Below are positions 1 to 9,125 of a DNA stretch of 12,185 nucleotides, in pieces (position 1 is the first letter of the stretch; every line of letters begins with the position of its first letter). The position numbers and the translations under genes are program-made. The stretch is from assembly GCA_025331445.1 (NCBI GenBank), contig JAIWNE010000272.1, positions 1-12,185 of the forward strand. The letters are read 5' to 3'. The notes under the pieces were generated by a model. That model was not told the DNA's origin and did not search any database. It worked only from the letters and a program-made list of their open reading frames with translations. This stretch comes from Blakeslea trispora. Taxonomy: Eukaryota > Mucoromycota > Mucoromycetes > Mucorales > Choanephoraceae.

Positions 1-2839
1 AGTGTAGAGCTGTATCAGTCTCTTTTCAGGTTGCATAGCGCACCTATCAAAAATACACTCTTGGCAGAAGTTAAGTATTCTATTTGTCAAGCCTTCGGGC
101 AACATAGCAGTCGTACCTCTACTCACGCAACTCTCCCAACTGAAAGGGTTATCCCTGATGTTGATTCTATTGCTAGTAGCCTCACTGATACCATCCACCG
201 TTGCCTCGATGAGTCTGTTGGTCGCAAACAGCCACGACCTCCTGGTAACACCTGGTTCTGGACTTGCTCTCTGCAGTCTCTTGTGGATGCTCGTGAGGAC
301 GCCCGAAGAGCTTGGCGACGAGCTTCTGACGGCGTTGGTAAGGCTGTTCTGTGGCGTGCGTATCTCTCTTTTGTGACCGGTTCAATGCTGAGCTCAAGCG
401 TCGTAGGCGTGAAACATGGAAGCAGTTCTGTGACAAGCTCTCTTCTGGTCCTTTCTCTGACACTACTGCCACCATCAAGCGGTTACGGCGTGGTCGTACT
501 ACCTCTCCTGGGTTCTCGCATCCTGAAGGTCCTGCTGTTGCTGCTACGGTGATGTCAAGTCATCTTCGGTCTGTCTTTGCTGGTGATCACCTGCCTGCTC
601 TCCGGCCTACTGCTCCCCCTTTGCCTTCTGGTCCTTGTGTCTCGGTTGATACCGCTAGGTATCTTCAGAACCAGTTTGGTCTTGACTTGTCTTTCTCCCT
701 TCCTGTTGGTGCTACTACTGCTGCTGATAAGGACTGTCCCTTTACGGTCGAGTTAGTGTCTGACACTCTCTTGAAGAAGCTCTCTCGTCGTAAAGCTCCG
801 GGTGTTGATCATCTGAGAACCGAGATGCTATTGCCCATTGTCGATGACTTGTCTCCTCTCTTGGTCTTGCTCTTTTCTCTTTGCTGGTTCTGGTCTCGAA
901 TCCCTCGCGATTGGTGTACTGCCCAGGTCGTGCCCATTTACAAGAAGGGTGATCCTCTGAGTGCAGCCAACTACCGGCCCATTAGCTTGACTTCGGTCAT
1001 GCGTAAGTTGCTGGAGTTGTGCGTGTATCCTGAGCTCTTGGAATCTGGTCCTCCTCTGGATATCGTTCAAGGTGGCTTTCGCGCTCATCGTGGTACTCTT
1101 GACCAGGCTCTGTCTTTGCATGAGTTGTGTCGTCAGCACGCTGATGATCACTTTGGTGAACCTCCTGTCCTTTGTTTCTTGGATATTAAGCAAGCATACG
1201 ATAGTGTTGATCGTAACATTGTCTGGCGTGCTCTTGAGACTTATGTCTCTGATCCTCTTCTTGGCCTGCTGCGTTGTCTTTTTGACAATGTGCAAGTTGA
1301 GGTACTGGTCTCTGGTGCTCGTTCTCCTTCTTTCTGGCCTGGTACTGGTGTCTTGCAAGGTTCGATCTTGTCTCCCTACTTGTACTCTGTGTACATTAAC
1401 TCGTTCCCTGCCGTCCTGCGGTCCATCTCAATGCCTCGCTCTCGTGTGTTTGGATCCATGCCTCAACGTCTGTATGATGGCCTCTGGATCAACTCACTGT
1501 TCTATGCTGACGATGTTGTTTTGATCGGTACTGCTGAGACCATGCCCCGCTTGTTGAAGAAAGCTGAAGAACACTCTCTGTCTCTTGGGTATCGGTGGAA
1601 CCCGGCCAAGTGTGTGGTGGTAAACCCACCGCTGTATACTGGTCGTACTACTCCTTTACGCCTGTATGGTACTGCTCTTCCTGTTGCCGAGTCTTTTGAC
1701 TATTTGGGATTGCCCTTCAATAGCAAAGCTCAACTGGATGCTACTCTCCTTGTTCAACGCAACGCTCGTTCTGCCTTGGTGGCCATGCGCTCTGGTCTTC
1801 AACCTTTGGGTGTTCACTCGACTGGCTTCTCTCGTTTGACCTCTGCTCGGCTGTATGCCACCTTCATCCGGCCCAAGCTAGAATATGGTCTTGCTATCTC
1901 TTCTCTCTTAGTTCGTGACCTCCGGGTTATTGAGCGTGCTCAAGATCAGTGTCTTCGTCTTGCCTTTGGTGGACACTCTAAGGCTTCAACAGTGGTGTTT
2001 AAACACCTGACCCACTTGCCTTGCATGAAGGAGCGTGTCTCCATTCTGGGGTTCAAAATGTTGGTGCGGATGCAACAGCTTCCTGCTGATACTTTGCTCG
2101 CTGTCTTGCTTGCCCACATTGCCTCTGCCTCTGTTTCTCCTCGTTTCCGTTGGCCAAAGCTGTTAAAGAACAACTCCCTGTGGAAACTGGTCTGTCACTC
2201 TTTTGTCTCTCCCTCTGTGCCTCGCTTCTCTTCCTTGCAGCAGTGGATTGCTACCTCTGGTGGTGATCCCAAGCCTGTCATTAGGCGTTATCGTCGTGCT
2301 TACCTGGCTGGCCTTTTGGCCAAACTGATGGTCTGGTTCTCTTGCGTGCTTGTCGTCCTGTGCTGGGTGTTGATCCCATCCTGGTGCTGCCAATGTCCGT
2401 TTGGGAACGTAGTCGTCTTCTTCGTTGGAAGATGGGTTGGTTACCTGCTCGTCCTGTTCCCTGTCGTTGTGGTCATCCACATGCCTCACGGAACCATTTG
2501 CTCTCTTGTCTCTCTGTTGCTTCTCGTCTTGGTGTTGCTGTTGATGCTCAGACAAATCCTTTGGATTTTGTGCTGAACCAACTCCCTCGACTTCCCTCCG
2601 CTCCTTCTCCCAATGACCAGCGTCATTCTGTCTCTCTTTTGCGTTGGTCCACTTGGTGGCCTACCATCTGCTCAATTATGCTGGACATGGACATGATCTG
2701 CCTACCCGATGTCGAGTTCAGTCCCTGTTCTCAGGATATCCGTGGTCTCACTCTCTTGGAATGGTTGCTTCCTGTCTTTTACAAACAAGTTGCTCCTCCT
2801 GTTACTTCTACTCTTTACAACTACCTTAGTGTAGTCTGA
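1..2839 (+). pseudogene. LINE ORF2: reverse transcriptase with C-terminal CCHC knuckle, two frameshifts
   Basis: The polyprotein copies element RNA into DNA at a nicked target (target-primed reverse transcription). Reading starts open at base 1 (frame 1), moves to frame 3 at about 369-372 and to frame 2 at about 2330-2345, and stops at 2837-2839. Seen in frame 3: the fingers stretch with GDPLSAANYRPISL, motif A (FLDIKQAYDSVD, first Asp codon 1182-1184), motif B (GVLQGSILSPYLYSVYIN) and motif C with YADD at 1503-1514, so the catalytic aspartates are intact. After the second shift a CRCG...H...C knuckle (C-x-C-x8-H-x3-C, 2462-2509) follows, a hallmark of LINE C-termini. Both shifts are single-base events; the first falls in a TTTT run. 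No in-frame stop codon is present in the matching frame, which suggests a young copy or assembly indels. The endonuclease domain is not in the window. Confidence 0.9.
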
Positions 2840-3050
2840 TTCCCTTTTTTGCTCTCTCTCTATTTATTTTTTATTGTCTCTCTTGGTTTCTTTTTCCTTT
2901 TTTTCTATTCTGCTAGTTTATTTTTTTTGTTCCTTTTGATCCAGTTAGAATAATCCTTATTTTAGCTTGCCCTTATAATTAGACACTTGCCCCATAGGGA
3001 TCAGTCTTACAAGTCATTATTAAATAAACTCTTTTGCCTACACCAAGAAA
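2840..3050 (+). terminator. LINE 3' UTR and probable polyadenylation region
   Basis: After the stop codon the sequence turns into T/C-rich tracts with repeated CTCTCT and poly-T runs, followed by a TAAATAAACT motif at 3021-3030. The identical 10-mer occurs at 7345-7354, also behind a pyrimidine-rich tract. Its role as a 3'-end signal is inferred from resemblance to AATAAA and its position. Confidence 0.5.
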
Positions 3051-3107
3051 CCGCCTTTTTTTTGAATATAGTATAGAATTGTTGTCGGCTCAAAAAGTTA
3101 ACCGCTC

Positions 3108-3119
3108 CACTACAGAAAA
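3108..3119 (+). repeat. Left terminal inverted repeat of CACTA element A
   Basis: CACTACAGAAAA, a perfect 12-bp match to the reverse complement of 11062-11073. The homology stops immediately inside. The length fits the roughly 10-28 bp usual for CACTA termini. Confidence 0.75.
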
Positions 3120-3130
3120 TCGACTTTGAG

Positions 3131-3168
3131 GCCCGTAGTTCACAATAATTTTTGTGAATTAAAGGGGC
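3131..3168. repeat. Left subterminal hairpin
   Basis: TTCACAA (3139-3145) pairs with TTGTGAA (3152-3158) across a 6-nt AT loop, with an outer GCCC (3131-3134) against GGGC (3165-3168). It lies 11 bp inside the left TIR, where CACTA elements carry transposase-binding repeats. A degenerate second copy of the same stretch seems to follow at about 3256-3283 (ACAATAAATTATGTGAG). Its role is inferred from position. Confidence 0.5.
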
Positions 3169-3589
3169 TGTTTCACGGGTGTTTTTCACTGCAAATTTAT
3201 ATCTTGACGAAATATGGTCAGAATGCGCTGAAAATTGGCATGAGTATGTCTTTGGCAGTCTACAATAAATTATGTGAGAAAAATGAGACCTTTACTGCAA
3301 ACATGTGTTGTTTTAAAGCTGTTGAATATTGACATTTGTTGATTTGAGAAAAGAAAAATTAAATAAATTTAAAATAATGAAAAGTCCGACATTTTATCTT
3401 TGCCGGAACGTCTCTCTGCTAAAAATTAAGTCATTGCAGAATGAATCCATCAATAAGATTGGCTTGGACCATTTAATTTTCTTTCAAGCATAAAAAAAAT
3501 AAAGGCTATGATAATGTTGTTTGGTCGTGCTGCAATGATAGACTCAAAGAAGTGGCGATTAGTTACAAGTGGTACAGAGTGCTCTTACT
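3169..3589. other. Left subterminal non-coding region
   Basis: AT-rich, with no convincing coding frame on either strand. It contains the weak second copy of the hairpin sequence and a pair of similar TTCACTGCAAA / TTTACTGCAAA segments (near 3184 and 3290), suggesting degenerate direct repeats of roughly 105-120 bp. It also forms the 3' flank of the decayed minus-strand frame ending at 3590. Confidence 0.4.
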
Positions 3590-4440
3590 TTAAAGAGAAA
3601 GAAACTCTGCAAGTGTTTTGTCAAGACATTCGGTCATGAGCTCGTTATTGTCTTTGTGATATAATTGATGAACAGCATTGTATAAAGAAGAATAGTACTG
3701 GCAGCGGTGTAAGCATATGAGAAAAAAGAGTCAGTGCTGCAAGTTTTTGTGCTGAATTAAAGAAATTATTGAAACTTATCGCAAAGCATTCATGTCGAGT
3801 AATAAAGATAGACAAAGTTTAATAGCGCTGTAAAAAAAATGACATAATAAGAAAATGTATAGAGAATAGAGTATGACTCCATTCTAGGTATTCAGTGATA
3901 GTTGAAGGAGGTTGTAGTGAGCTATGTGACCCAACTGAGTCCTTTGTTTACGCTTGTGTTGCTTGCAGAAACAATAGTGATTCAAAACTATATCGTCTCT
4001 TAAAGATAAAAGAAAGAAAATTCTCCATTAAGTGTTAAAGACTTGCAAGTCGAAGCTTTGCATGCAAGCAACTTCATTCAAGGAAACAAAAAAAAGCTGG
4101 TAGTTTATTGTTGTTATTTCAGTTGGTTATTTAATATTTCTACAAGTTGAGATGAGCTTATATGGATTGTTTGGCAACTGAGATTCTCTTAGAGTCGATA
4201 TTCTTAAAAAAAAAAGTATTTCTCCTACTGTAACCAATCAAAAAAAATAAAGGTAAGAAAAGTCAGCAGTACCAACAAGCGTAGTCAAAAAAAAAAACTC
4301 TGATCGGTCTTGAATATTTAATAGCAGATAGCTGTATTTAAACAAACTTCTTTACTTGGATATATTAGGAAGGCATCTTATCTTAAAACAGAGTAAAGGA
4401 GTAAAAGAATGAGAGTGTAGTCTTTGATTGTAATAGTTAA
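3590..4440 (-). pseudogene. Decayed minus-strand coding region of unknown function
   Basis: One minus-strand frame runs from 4126 to the stop at 3592-3590, about 179 codons with only four internal stops (TAA 4030, TAG 3886, TAA 3778, TGA 3733). In DNA this AT-rich roughly a dozen would be expected by chance. Protein-like stretches include DIVLNHYCFCKQHKRKQR (about 3997 downward), which is Cys/His-rich and basic, and QYYSSLYNAVHQLYHK followed by NELMTECLDKTLAEF near the end. Upstream (about 4130-4440) similar fragments appear in shifting frames, such as SSSQLVEILNN and SEFFF..DYACWYC around an 11-base homopolymer. All four stops could come from CAA, CAG or CGA by C-to-T change. It is transcribed away from the transposase and lies inside element A, so it may be a third element gene. 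I do not recognise the family; an intron-containing or chance frame is the alternative. Confidence 0.42.
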
Positions 4441-4696
4441 TGAGATAATATACACATTAATTTAAATAAAAAGCTTGCTCTATCATGGATACCAAAATCA
4501 TAAAATGTTTCGGTTTAATATACATCTACCAAAAGGGATCATTCATCAACCGGCATCTTAATCATCCAAGACATTGTTTCCGATCAGTGGTTTCTAATCA
4601 ATAAAAGTTTTCATTTGTCCTTGATCAAGGAACGAATAATATGTTGCTTAACTCATTCGATTTGTATCAAAGCAAACAAAATTTTAAAAGAGAAAA
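4441..4696. other. Spacer between divergent coding regions
   Basis: No supported gene. Between the decayed minus-strand frame and the transposase TATA box the DNA is AT-rich. The minus strand still shows short open fragments (about 4455-4555) that may be the worn 5' part of the decayed gene, but stops prevent a model. GGCATCTTA occurs twice (4372-4380 and 4552-4560). Confidence 0.3.
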
Positions 4697-4707
4697 AGTA
4701 TAAAAGG
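4697..4707 (+). promoter_or_regulatory. TATA box of the transposase gene
   Basis: AGTATAAAAGG, with the TATA T at 4699, 75 bp upstream of the chosen ATG at 4774. The same 11 bases stand upstream of the minus-strand second gene (9867-9857) at nearly the same distance, which supports both as core promoters. Confidence 0.65.
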
Positions 4708-4998
4708 ACCATTGAAAAAAACACTTGAATGACCATATATTCTTTATTTTAAATTTATCAATCCCTTACCGAAATGTCTGCTGTTATCGTTCAAGATGTC
4801 CCATGTGTTAACTGTACTCCGGAAACCAATGCGCCGATTGTGCTGCTGCTACTCTCGAAAAGCGTTACTACTGCCATTGTGATGGATGTGGTGTTCTTCC
4901 TTTGTCCAAGCGAATTGTAGACCAGCAAAAATATAAAGCTCATATCAAGAATGGAAAGTTTGAAGGCATGAGATACGCAAAGTGGAGACAAACCTACA

Positions 4999-5062
4999 GT
5001 AAGTATATGACTTGTAAACAACAGTGATTAGTTTCAGTTTGACTCATTTCTTTTCTACTTAG
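4999..5062 (+). other. Transposase intron 1
   Basis: GTAAGT donor and CTTAG acceptor, 64 nt. Splicing joins an Asn codon between ...KWRQTY and GKTTVAGIPIYY in an open frame. Confidence 0.75.
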
Positions 5063-5140
5063 ATGGAAAGACTACTGTTGCTGGTATACCTATATACTAC
5101 CGTAAAAAGGTTGCCAAAACAACTACTCCTATCGATGAAG

Positions 5141-5195
5141 GTATGTAATTGCACTTCTCAATTGTATTGTTGATCTGTATCTAACTTTTTTCTAG
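5141..5195 (+). other. Transposase intron 2
   Basis: GTATGT donor, CTAAC branch site at 5181-5185 and TCTAG acceptor, 55 nt. It restores the frame ...TTPIDEG-DAFSAAVEV. Confidence 0.78.
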
Positions 5196-5354
5196 GTGAT
5201 GCTTTTTCTGCTGCTGTCGAGGTTCAAGAAGAAGATGAAGGTACACCTATGGACTGCACCCGGTTGAAGATGATCTTGATGATATTGAAGTTGACAATGC
5301 TCCGAAGATTCTGTTATGAGAGTGATGGTTCATCCTCTAAAATTGTCTCTTATT

Positions 5355-5420
5355 GTAAGTAATACTCTATCATTCATGATTAGACTTATAGACTAACATA
5401 ATGTCTTATTGTACACTTAG
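5355..5420 (+). other. Transposase intron 3
   Basis: GTAAGT donor, CTAAC at 5393-5397 and ACTTAG acceptor, 66 nt. It joins ...SKIVSY to SNKIPQSESAK. Confidence 0.75.
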
Positions 5421-7231
5421 CTAACAAAATCCCTCAATCCGAATCCGCCAAAATCTCATCTACAATGATCTCTTTTCTTCGCAACAACAACCTCCCAAAC
5501 AAGCAGACTGAGGTGATCATGAAGGGCTTGAACCAACTCTTGGAAATTTAAGGTGACAACTTTCGTTTCCTAAAAGCATGGCAACCTTTGTTGATAGAAG
5601 CCCACTCCAATCCTTCAGTACAAGTGGCATTAAGCATTATGCAGTCTGTCCCTCCTGCCACCACTTATCAAAGTTGAAGAAGAGGACCGGTTCAGATGAA
5701 GCTGTGATCAGATGCGGTCGATCCTTGGTGAATGCGGTGTATAAGCCAACCAATTCTGGTGAATTTTGTAGTGGAGTATTGTATGATGTTGAAGGTGCAA
5801 AGCTTGTTCCCAAGCTGGTCTACCCCTACTGTTCCATCGTGGCCACCCTCAAAAAATTCTTCTTGAGAAAGGGCTTCGCTCAGAAGATCACTGCATGGAA
5901 GTCGCGTTGCTCTGGTGAAAAGTATCTGCTTGATCTCTTTGATGCTCCAGGTTTTTTGGATTTCAAGGCTGATTCTTCTGGTACACCGTTCGTTTCTCAG
6001 TCAGATTACAATTTGATGTTGTCCCTCAATGTAGATTGGTTCAGCCCATTTGATGCCATTTACAGTGTGGGATGCATCTATATGACTATCATGAACCTGC
6101 CAAAACAACAAGGTAGAGATATGAAGGAGAATATGATCCTTGTAGGAGTGATTCCCGGGCCCAAAGAGCCCTCAACAACTGCTATGAACCATTATCTTGT
6201 TCCAATGGTTGCAGATTTGAAGGTGCTGCTGAACGGTGTTGTAATGAAGATGGTGAAGCAGGATGGAAGTGCCGAACATCATGAAGTAAGGGCATGCTTG
6301 TTTTCAGTTAGCTCGGACTTGCCGGCAACCAAGAAGCTAGCCGAAAGTATGTCGTTCAACAGTTCGTATGGGTGTCATCTTTGTAAAACGCATTTTCCTA
6401 GCATCGAAGGCACTGTTAACCAACGAAATTACTGTCACTGGGATTGCGAACGTTGGGAAGCAAGAGAGAAAGAAGAGACAAAGACAAGTTCGAATGCATG
6501 GAGAAGTGCAAACAAGGTCTGCGAGAGAAGTATACTGGAGAAAAGTAGTGGTGTGAGATACTCAATCCTCTTTGAATTGCCATACTTTTCGTACGATCTG
6601 CTTACCATTGAGCCCATGCACGCCTTATACCTCGGTGTTGCCAAGAAGGCTTTGAAGACAATGCTACCCAGGGATGCCTTTCTTAAAATAAAGCTATTAT
6701 GCAAGACAAGATTGAATACAACCAGCATGCTTCCTGTAGTCCAATGGCGAGAAAAATTACCAAAGAAGACTTTGCGTATATTAAAGCAGTAGAAATCAAA
6801 GATTTCATGACCTCTGTTGCCGAACATGTCCTTAGCCCGCCCTTGCTCGATGCCTCTGATCACTCATTGATCATGCATCTGATAAATGCACTTAAACTCC
6901 TTAACAGCAACGCTATTAGAAAATCTGATATAATAGTTATGCATAGTCATCTTCTCACTTTTGCAAAAGGCTTTGAACAGCGCTATGGCAAACAAACTGT
7001 AACGCCAAATTTCCACTTTATGCTCCATCTTCGTCAGTGCATATACAAGTTTGGGCCAATCTCTTGCTTCTGGGGCTTTGGTTTTGAAAGAAACAATTTA
7101 TTTGTTAAGAACATCAGTACCAACCACAAGTCAGGTCTTGAAAAAACTTACATGGATAAAATGCAGTCTATTATCTTTGCCAACGATATTGAATCTGTCC
7201 CACACTATAGCTGTTAAATCCATTTTCTCTG

Positions 7232-7286
7232 TTTGTTCTCTCTTTGTTCTCTCTTTGTTCTCTCTTTGTTCTCTCTTTGCTCTCTC
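7232..7286 (+). repeat. 11-bp tandem repeat (TTTGTTCTCTC) x5
   Basis: Four perfect copies of TTTGTTCTCTC at 7232-7275 and a fifth with one change (TTTGCTCTCTC) at 7276-7286, embedded in a longer pyrimidine tract. It starts 15 bases after the truncated transposase stop. Confidence 0.9.
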
Positions 7287-7383
7287 TTCTTTTCTCTTTT
7301 GATTATCTATAGACTGTTTTTAATTTTTTTTTGTATTTTGTATTTAAATAAACTAGAGTTGTAAAAAAGAAAAGGAAAAGAAT
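7287..7383 (+). terminator. Pyrimidine-rich tail with TAAATAAACT and A-rich end
   Basis: T-rich sequence, then TAAATAAACT at 7345-7354 (same 10-mer as the LINE 3' end) and an A-rich stretch at 7362-7381. It is either the native 3' end of the truncated transposase transcript or the tail of a severely 5'-truncated LINE inserted in the transposase gene. Confidence 0.4.
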
Positions 7384-7599
7384 GTTACTTACATTTCGGA
7401 ATAGCCAACTAAAATATATTATCCGAGTCATTTGTCTCGTGCAAATAAGATTTTATCTATATAAAGTATTTTGTTGTTTCGTGACTGAATGGTGCTCTTG
7501 ATTTTGTATAAATGGTGGCATCTTCATTACGAGTAGTCTTGAAAGAAAATAAAAAGGAGAGTCTGTGTTGAAATTGAGTATTATTATTCGAGTCCATGT
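7384..7599. other. Non-coding spacer inside the split transposase
   Basis: AT-rich, no supported gene. Two TATA-like sequences (TATATAAAG near 7453, TATAAATGG near 7507) could serve a transcript starting downstream, but this is not established. Confidence 0.3.
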
Positions 7600-7617
7600 A
7601 GCACAAGTCTGTCAAAT

Positions 7618-7787
7618 ATGGAAATCACTTCCAAGGTGAAGCATCTTGGTCTTGAAAATATGAGGATTGAACAATTGATGTAGACAGTTTGCAAATCGAA
7701 GATGCAGGATTAATGTTTGATCTACTTTTGAGGCAGCGAGAATTTGATTTGCATGACTTTGTAATTCACATTCAGTCAATTCTCTAG
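7618..7787 (+). pseudogene. Short decayed coding fragment, unidentified
   Basis: ATG 7618 opens a 21-codon frame (MEITSKVKHLGLENMRIEQL) that stops at 7681. An adjoining frame from about 7671 reads DSLQIEDAGLMFDLLLRQRE and continues with FDLHDFVIHIQSIL to a TAG at 7785. The two pieces join with one small frame change and have protein-like composition. By position it could be the worn region between the tnp2 core and its C-terminal domain. I do not recognise it. Confidence 0.35.
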
Positions 7788-7857
7788 ATTTTAAATGCGC
7801 CCCTAATCTCTTTCACCATAGCTTCTCTTTACTTTTCAAATATCAGTAAAACCCAAT

Positions 7858-8574
7858 ATGTACAAAACAACCGAGCAAATCTCAAACAATGATATGGAGC
7901 TGGTACCTTTTGCAACAGACAGTCATCTTCATATAGAAGACATCTTTGAGCTTTCTGAAAAAGGCGGAGATCCTACAGGATATGAGCAGTTGCAGGAAGA
8001 TGGCTGTGTTTTGGTCTCATTTGCCAAGAGAGAGCCTAATAGTCTAAGCCAAGAAGACTTTGATTGCCTAAAAGCGTACTACCATAGGGTTTACGAGACA
8101 CCACTTTAAGTGTCCAACATAGTGCAAAAGCTAAAAAAGGTTAAAGTACTTGGCTATGTCTATAGATCCCGTTTGACGGGTCGGGATAAGGGAACGCACA
8201 TTTGTGTTTACCGTCCTGACAATTTTGAAAGCGATGATTTAGATGGTGTATTGAACATTAGAAACGAAGAGCACTTGCGTGCCGGAACGGTTGAATACTT
8301 TTTCTTTCACCAAACTGTTTATCATCAAGATAATGAATGCTTGACAACTAATCATTGTCTTGCATTCGTTAGCTGGTATAAAAATTCTCGCATAAATAGT
8401 GAAGCACTTGCAACGGGTACAAGTGAGACAAATCGTCCTTTTCGCAAAGAGTATGAAGTCAAAAGCTCATACAGCATTTTACCTGTACACAGGTTATACA
8501 CACCGATACATATTCGTCACCTTGATATCGATAACATTTTTATCGCTCTTGGACTAACAAGAATGTTTCTTTAA
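7858..8574 (+). pseudogene. C-terminal domain of a tnp2-type CACTA transposase, one in-frame stop
   Basis: One frame from ATG 7858 to TAA 8574, interrupted by a single TAA at 8107-8109; without it about 238 codons. The first part has GGDPTGYEQLQ and LSQEDFDCLKAYYHRVY; the second has GYVYRSRLTGRDKGTHICVY, GTVEYFFFHQ, LAFVSWYKN and SYSILPVHRLYTPIHI. This order (a G.E segment, a YY...Y helix, then a domain ending in ILPVHRL) matches my recollection of the C-terminal third of fungal Tnp2 proteins. It lies 640 bp after the catalytic part, same strand. Either an insertion split one gene or this is expressed on its own; the ATG context (ACCCAATATG) is acceptable. The TAA could come from CAA by C-to-T. 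The 3' end faces the second gene 56 bp away. Confidence 0.68.
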
Positions 8575-8630
8575 AAAGGAATAGTTTTTTTTATTTTACA
8601 TTTATGCTCTTTTAACAAATAAAAAAAAAA
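8575..8630. terminator. Convergent 3' intergenic spacer
   Basis: Only 56 bp separate the stop codons of two convergent genes. It carries T-runs readable as 3'-end signals on the minus strand and AATAAA followed by an A-run (about 8617-8630) on the plus strand, so transcripts probably overlap. Confidence 0.5.
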
Positions 8631-8804
8631 CTACAAAAGTTCGTGATTTACAGCCCATGATGGTAGATGTCTAATGTTTTTAGTCTTTCTATTCGTGATG
8701 GTTTTGACTACTCGAGAGCCTGATCTGGTCGGTTCAAAGCTTTTGTTGGATCTGCGGTTGTCAGCAAGACGAAGCTCATCAAGCTTATTAAAGAACTCTG
8801 TACA

Positions 8805-8873
8805 CTATACAATGATGTTTGTAAATACTTCACTTTCTTTTATCTGTGTATCTATTTCCTCTGTTACTCACAC
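8805..8873 (-). other. Second-gene intron 3
   Basis: Minus strand GTGTGA donor at 8873 (GTGAGT two bases further is an alternative) and TATAG acceptor, 69 nt. Splicing with GTGTGA keeps the frame from ...GILTTENN into CTEFFNKLDELR. Confidence 0.6.
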
Positions 8874-9053
8874 GTTGTTTTCTGTAGTGAGGATTCCTCT
8901 GGCCCTGAACTGCTTGCCTTCTATGTCATACTCGTCTTCTTGGTCTGATACCATTTCAGTTGTCAAGACTTGCAAGCATTCTTCATGAGAACCAAACACG
9001 TTGTACAAGTCATTCTTGTGACTCTCGTATGCTTGTCTTCTTCTATCCAAAAG

Positions 9054-9125
9054 CTAAACCAGAAATACAAGTACATTGTTAAGTAAAAAGGGTACATAAA
9101 ATTACTTTTTGCAAGCTCAACTTAC
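9054..9125 (-). other. Second-gene intron 2
   Basis: Minus strand GTAAGT donor at 9125, CTTAAC branch-like site and GGTTTAG acceptor, 72 nt. It joins ...YQTRKTH to LLDRRRQAYE in frame. Confidence 0.7.

Larger units (their letters stand above)
1..3050 (+). mobile_element. Non-LTR retrotransposon (LINE), 5' part outside the window
   Basis: A LINE in + orientation occupies the left quarter. The reading frame is already open at base 1, so the endonuclease-bearing 5' part should lie upstream of the window. What is present is the linker before the reverse transcriptase, the full reverse transcriptase, a C-terminal cysteine/histidine knuckle and a T/C-rich 3' UTR. Its base composition is clearly more GC-rich than the sequence after about 2850. 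The 3' border is approximate: a TAAATAAACT motif at 3021-3030 marks a probable RNA 3' end and no poly(A) tail or target-site duplication was recognised. The next element starts at 3108. Confidence 0.88.
4774..7217 (+). pseudogene. tnp2: CACTA tnp2-type transposase, exons 1-4, frameshifted
   Basis: DDE-type transposase that excises and integrates CACTA elements. ATG 4774 begins MSAVIVQDVPC. Four exons fit: 4774-4998, 5063-5140, 5196-5354 and 5421-7217. The N-terminus has a Cys-rich finger (CADC...YYCHCDGCG), then an acidic linker. The catalytic core is one open frame from about 5578 to 6690: YAVCPSCHHL finger, NVDWFSPFD (first Asp, 6034), IPGPKEP, SSDLPATKK (second Asp, 6316), GCHLC (C-x2-C between second and third catalytic positions) and IEPMHALYLGVAKK (Glu codon 6610), the order typical of fungal Tnp2. 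After 6690 the conserved PNFHFMLHLRQ and GFGFERNN segments follow. Damage: a shift at 4809-4830, a compensating pair near 5250 and 5312, a stop at 5549-5551, shifts near 5625 and 6684-6699. The product ends at 7217 before the usual C-terminal domain, which is found at 7858-8574. Confidence 0.88.

Noticed and set aside
828..1358. 176-codon minus-strand frame inside the LINE
   Set aside because: It is antisense to the reverse transcriptase core, whose motifs are unmistakable; composition is that of a shadow frame.
1072..1524. 150-codon + frame rich in Leu and Val
   Set aside because: It overlaps motifs A to C of the reverse transcriptase in another frame and looks hydrophobic only because of the T-rich codons.
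2163..2555. 130-codon minus-strand frame at the end of the LINE
   Set aside because: Antisense to the LINE C-terminus, including the CCHC knuckle.
3913..3919. Internal TGTAGTG as an alternative CACTA end
   Set aside because: No partner end and no subterminal repeats around it; it lies in the decayed minus-strand frame.
6435..6863. 142-codon minus-strand frame
   Set aside because: Antisense to the tnp2 catalytic core, with no motif of its own.
8674..8988. 104-codon + frame
   Set aside because: Antisense to the last two exons and the intron of the second gene, where the minus strand gives a better protein.
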